Assembly (NCBI GenBank): GCA_965368115.1
Contig: CBDULQ010000230.1
Location: 1 to 5,497 of the forward strand
Direction: 5' to 3'
Source: CBDULQ01 sp965368115
Lineage (GTDB): Bacteria > Pseudomonadota > Gammaproteobacteria > SZUA-229
Length of the DNA: 5,497 nt
The notes under the pieces were generated by a model. It searched no databases. It saw only the letters and a program-made list of their open reading frames with translations, and was not told where the DNA came from. This document shows, one piece after another, positions 5,217 to 5,497 of the stretch (within the stretch, counting starts at the first letter, position 1; the number at the start of each line of letters is the position of its first letter). Position numbers and translations under genes: made by a program.

Positions 5217-5497
5217 GACGTATCCTCACCTTGGCCCTAAGCACTACTCAATCTGGACGTCTTAGGGTATTACCTTGCCCATTTTTAGGCAAACATGCAA
5301 GAGCACAAAAATCAGGGTTACTGACCCGCAGACAACCCGCCTGTGTACTGTTAAAGATAGCCCAAAACACCCTGAAAAAAAGCACAAACCGGTCAACTTT
5401 TTCCCGATTTGTACCGATAAAATGGCCCCCTACGGGGCACATTGATTATTTTTTAACCAGCCCACTCAGTGACACTGAAAAACTCAAGCTATTGATT
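5217..5497. other. Upstream region and leader of clpX
   Basis: No gene is supported in these 281 bases. Visible structures are the inverted repeat CCCTAAG/CTTAGGG (5235-5241, 5261-5267; 19-nt loop) just before the clpX ribosome site, TTGCC/GGCAA (5275-5279, 5288-5292), a GC hairpin at 5421-5443, and the 13-bp dyad TCAGTGTCACTGA (5466-5478). A TTGACC (5396-5391) has no matching -10 box, and TATCTT (5359-5354) has no -35 box, so I do not call a promoter. If clpP is the upstream gene, its end lies at or beyond the window edge. Confidence 0.5.
5421..5443 (-). terminator. Possible weak terminator upstream of clpX
   Basis: GCCCC/GGGGC (5425-5429, 5434-5438) with a 4-nt loop extends through a one-base bulge by AATG/CATT, giving 9 bp. 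On the minus strand only a short ATTTTAT follows, so it would be a partial terminator. It may mark the end of the upstream transcript (clpP if synteny holds), with some readthrough into clpX. Confidence 0.3.

Noticed and set aside
5248..5442. Minus-strand 64-codon reading frame upstream of clpX
   Set aside because: There is no Shine-Dalgarno before its ATG, the product resembles nothing, and it covers the clpX leader repeats.
5446..5497. Frame ending in TAA at 5446-5448 that might be the 3' end of clpP
   Set aside because: The 16 visible residues (INSLSFSVSLSGLVKK) do not look like a ClpP C-terminus; too little sequence is present to assign it.
1..5497. CRISPR array, insertion sequence, toxin-antitoxin or other new system
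   Set aside because: There are no regularly spaced repeats, transposase or terminal repeats. All space is taken by conserved housekeeping genes and their short spacers, so I do not claim a new system.

Overview
The window is a stretch of ordinary gammaproteobacterial chromosome in which every recognisable gene lies on the minus strand. Read in the direction of transcription (high to low coordinates) the order is clpX - lon - hupB - tRNA-Val - tRNA-Asp - tRNA-Asp. The clpX-lon-hupB order and the protein sequences (a 426-residue ClpX, an 811-residue Lon of the bacterial LonA type, a 90-residue HU-beta) are typical of Gammaproteobacteria. The sigma-32-like element in front of lon fits this as well. 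I cannot name a genus. Base composition is moderate, and nothing in codon content or gene order suggests recent transfer.

Region by region: 5217-5497 is the leader upstream of clpX. It has several inverted repeats but no promoter I trust, and clpP, the usual upstream neighbour, is not visible. clpX occupies 3936-5216 and is closed by a clear intrinsic terminator at 3902-3932. A 212-bp gap follows, with a heat-shock-type promoter and a repeated CCTGAT element, and then lon at 1288-3723, which uses a GTG start. lon ends in a 14-bp hairpin terminator (1238-1269). The 410-bp gap between lon and hupB is AT-rich upstream and carries one strong sigma-70 promoter (1037-1066) and a weaker upstream one. 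It leaves hupB (605-877) with a leader of about 150 nt. A 165-bp spacer unusually rich in short inverted repeats separates hupB from tRNA-Val(UAC) at 363-438, which is followed 3 nt later by tRNA-Asp(GUC) at 283-359. Two successive terminators then precede a second, identical tRNA-Asp at 37-113, which has its own terminator at 1-29.

Functionally, clpX and lon encode two of the main cytoplasmic ATP-dependent proteolysis systems: the unfoldase of ClpXP, and a protease that carries both ATPase and peptidase on one chain. hupB encodes a small nucleoid protein that is a Lon substrate in E. coli. Terminators after clpX and lon, with separate promoter signals for lon and hupB, suggest three independently controlled transcripts rather than one operon.

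I found no mobile element, CRISPR array, toxin-antitoxin pair, defence gene or unknown protein. The points worth a second look are all in non-coding DNA: the isolated duplicate tRNA-Asp, the repeat-rich hupB/tRNA spacer, and the lon and clpX leaders.
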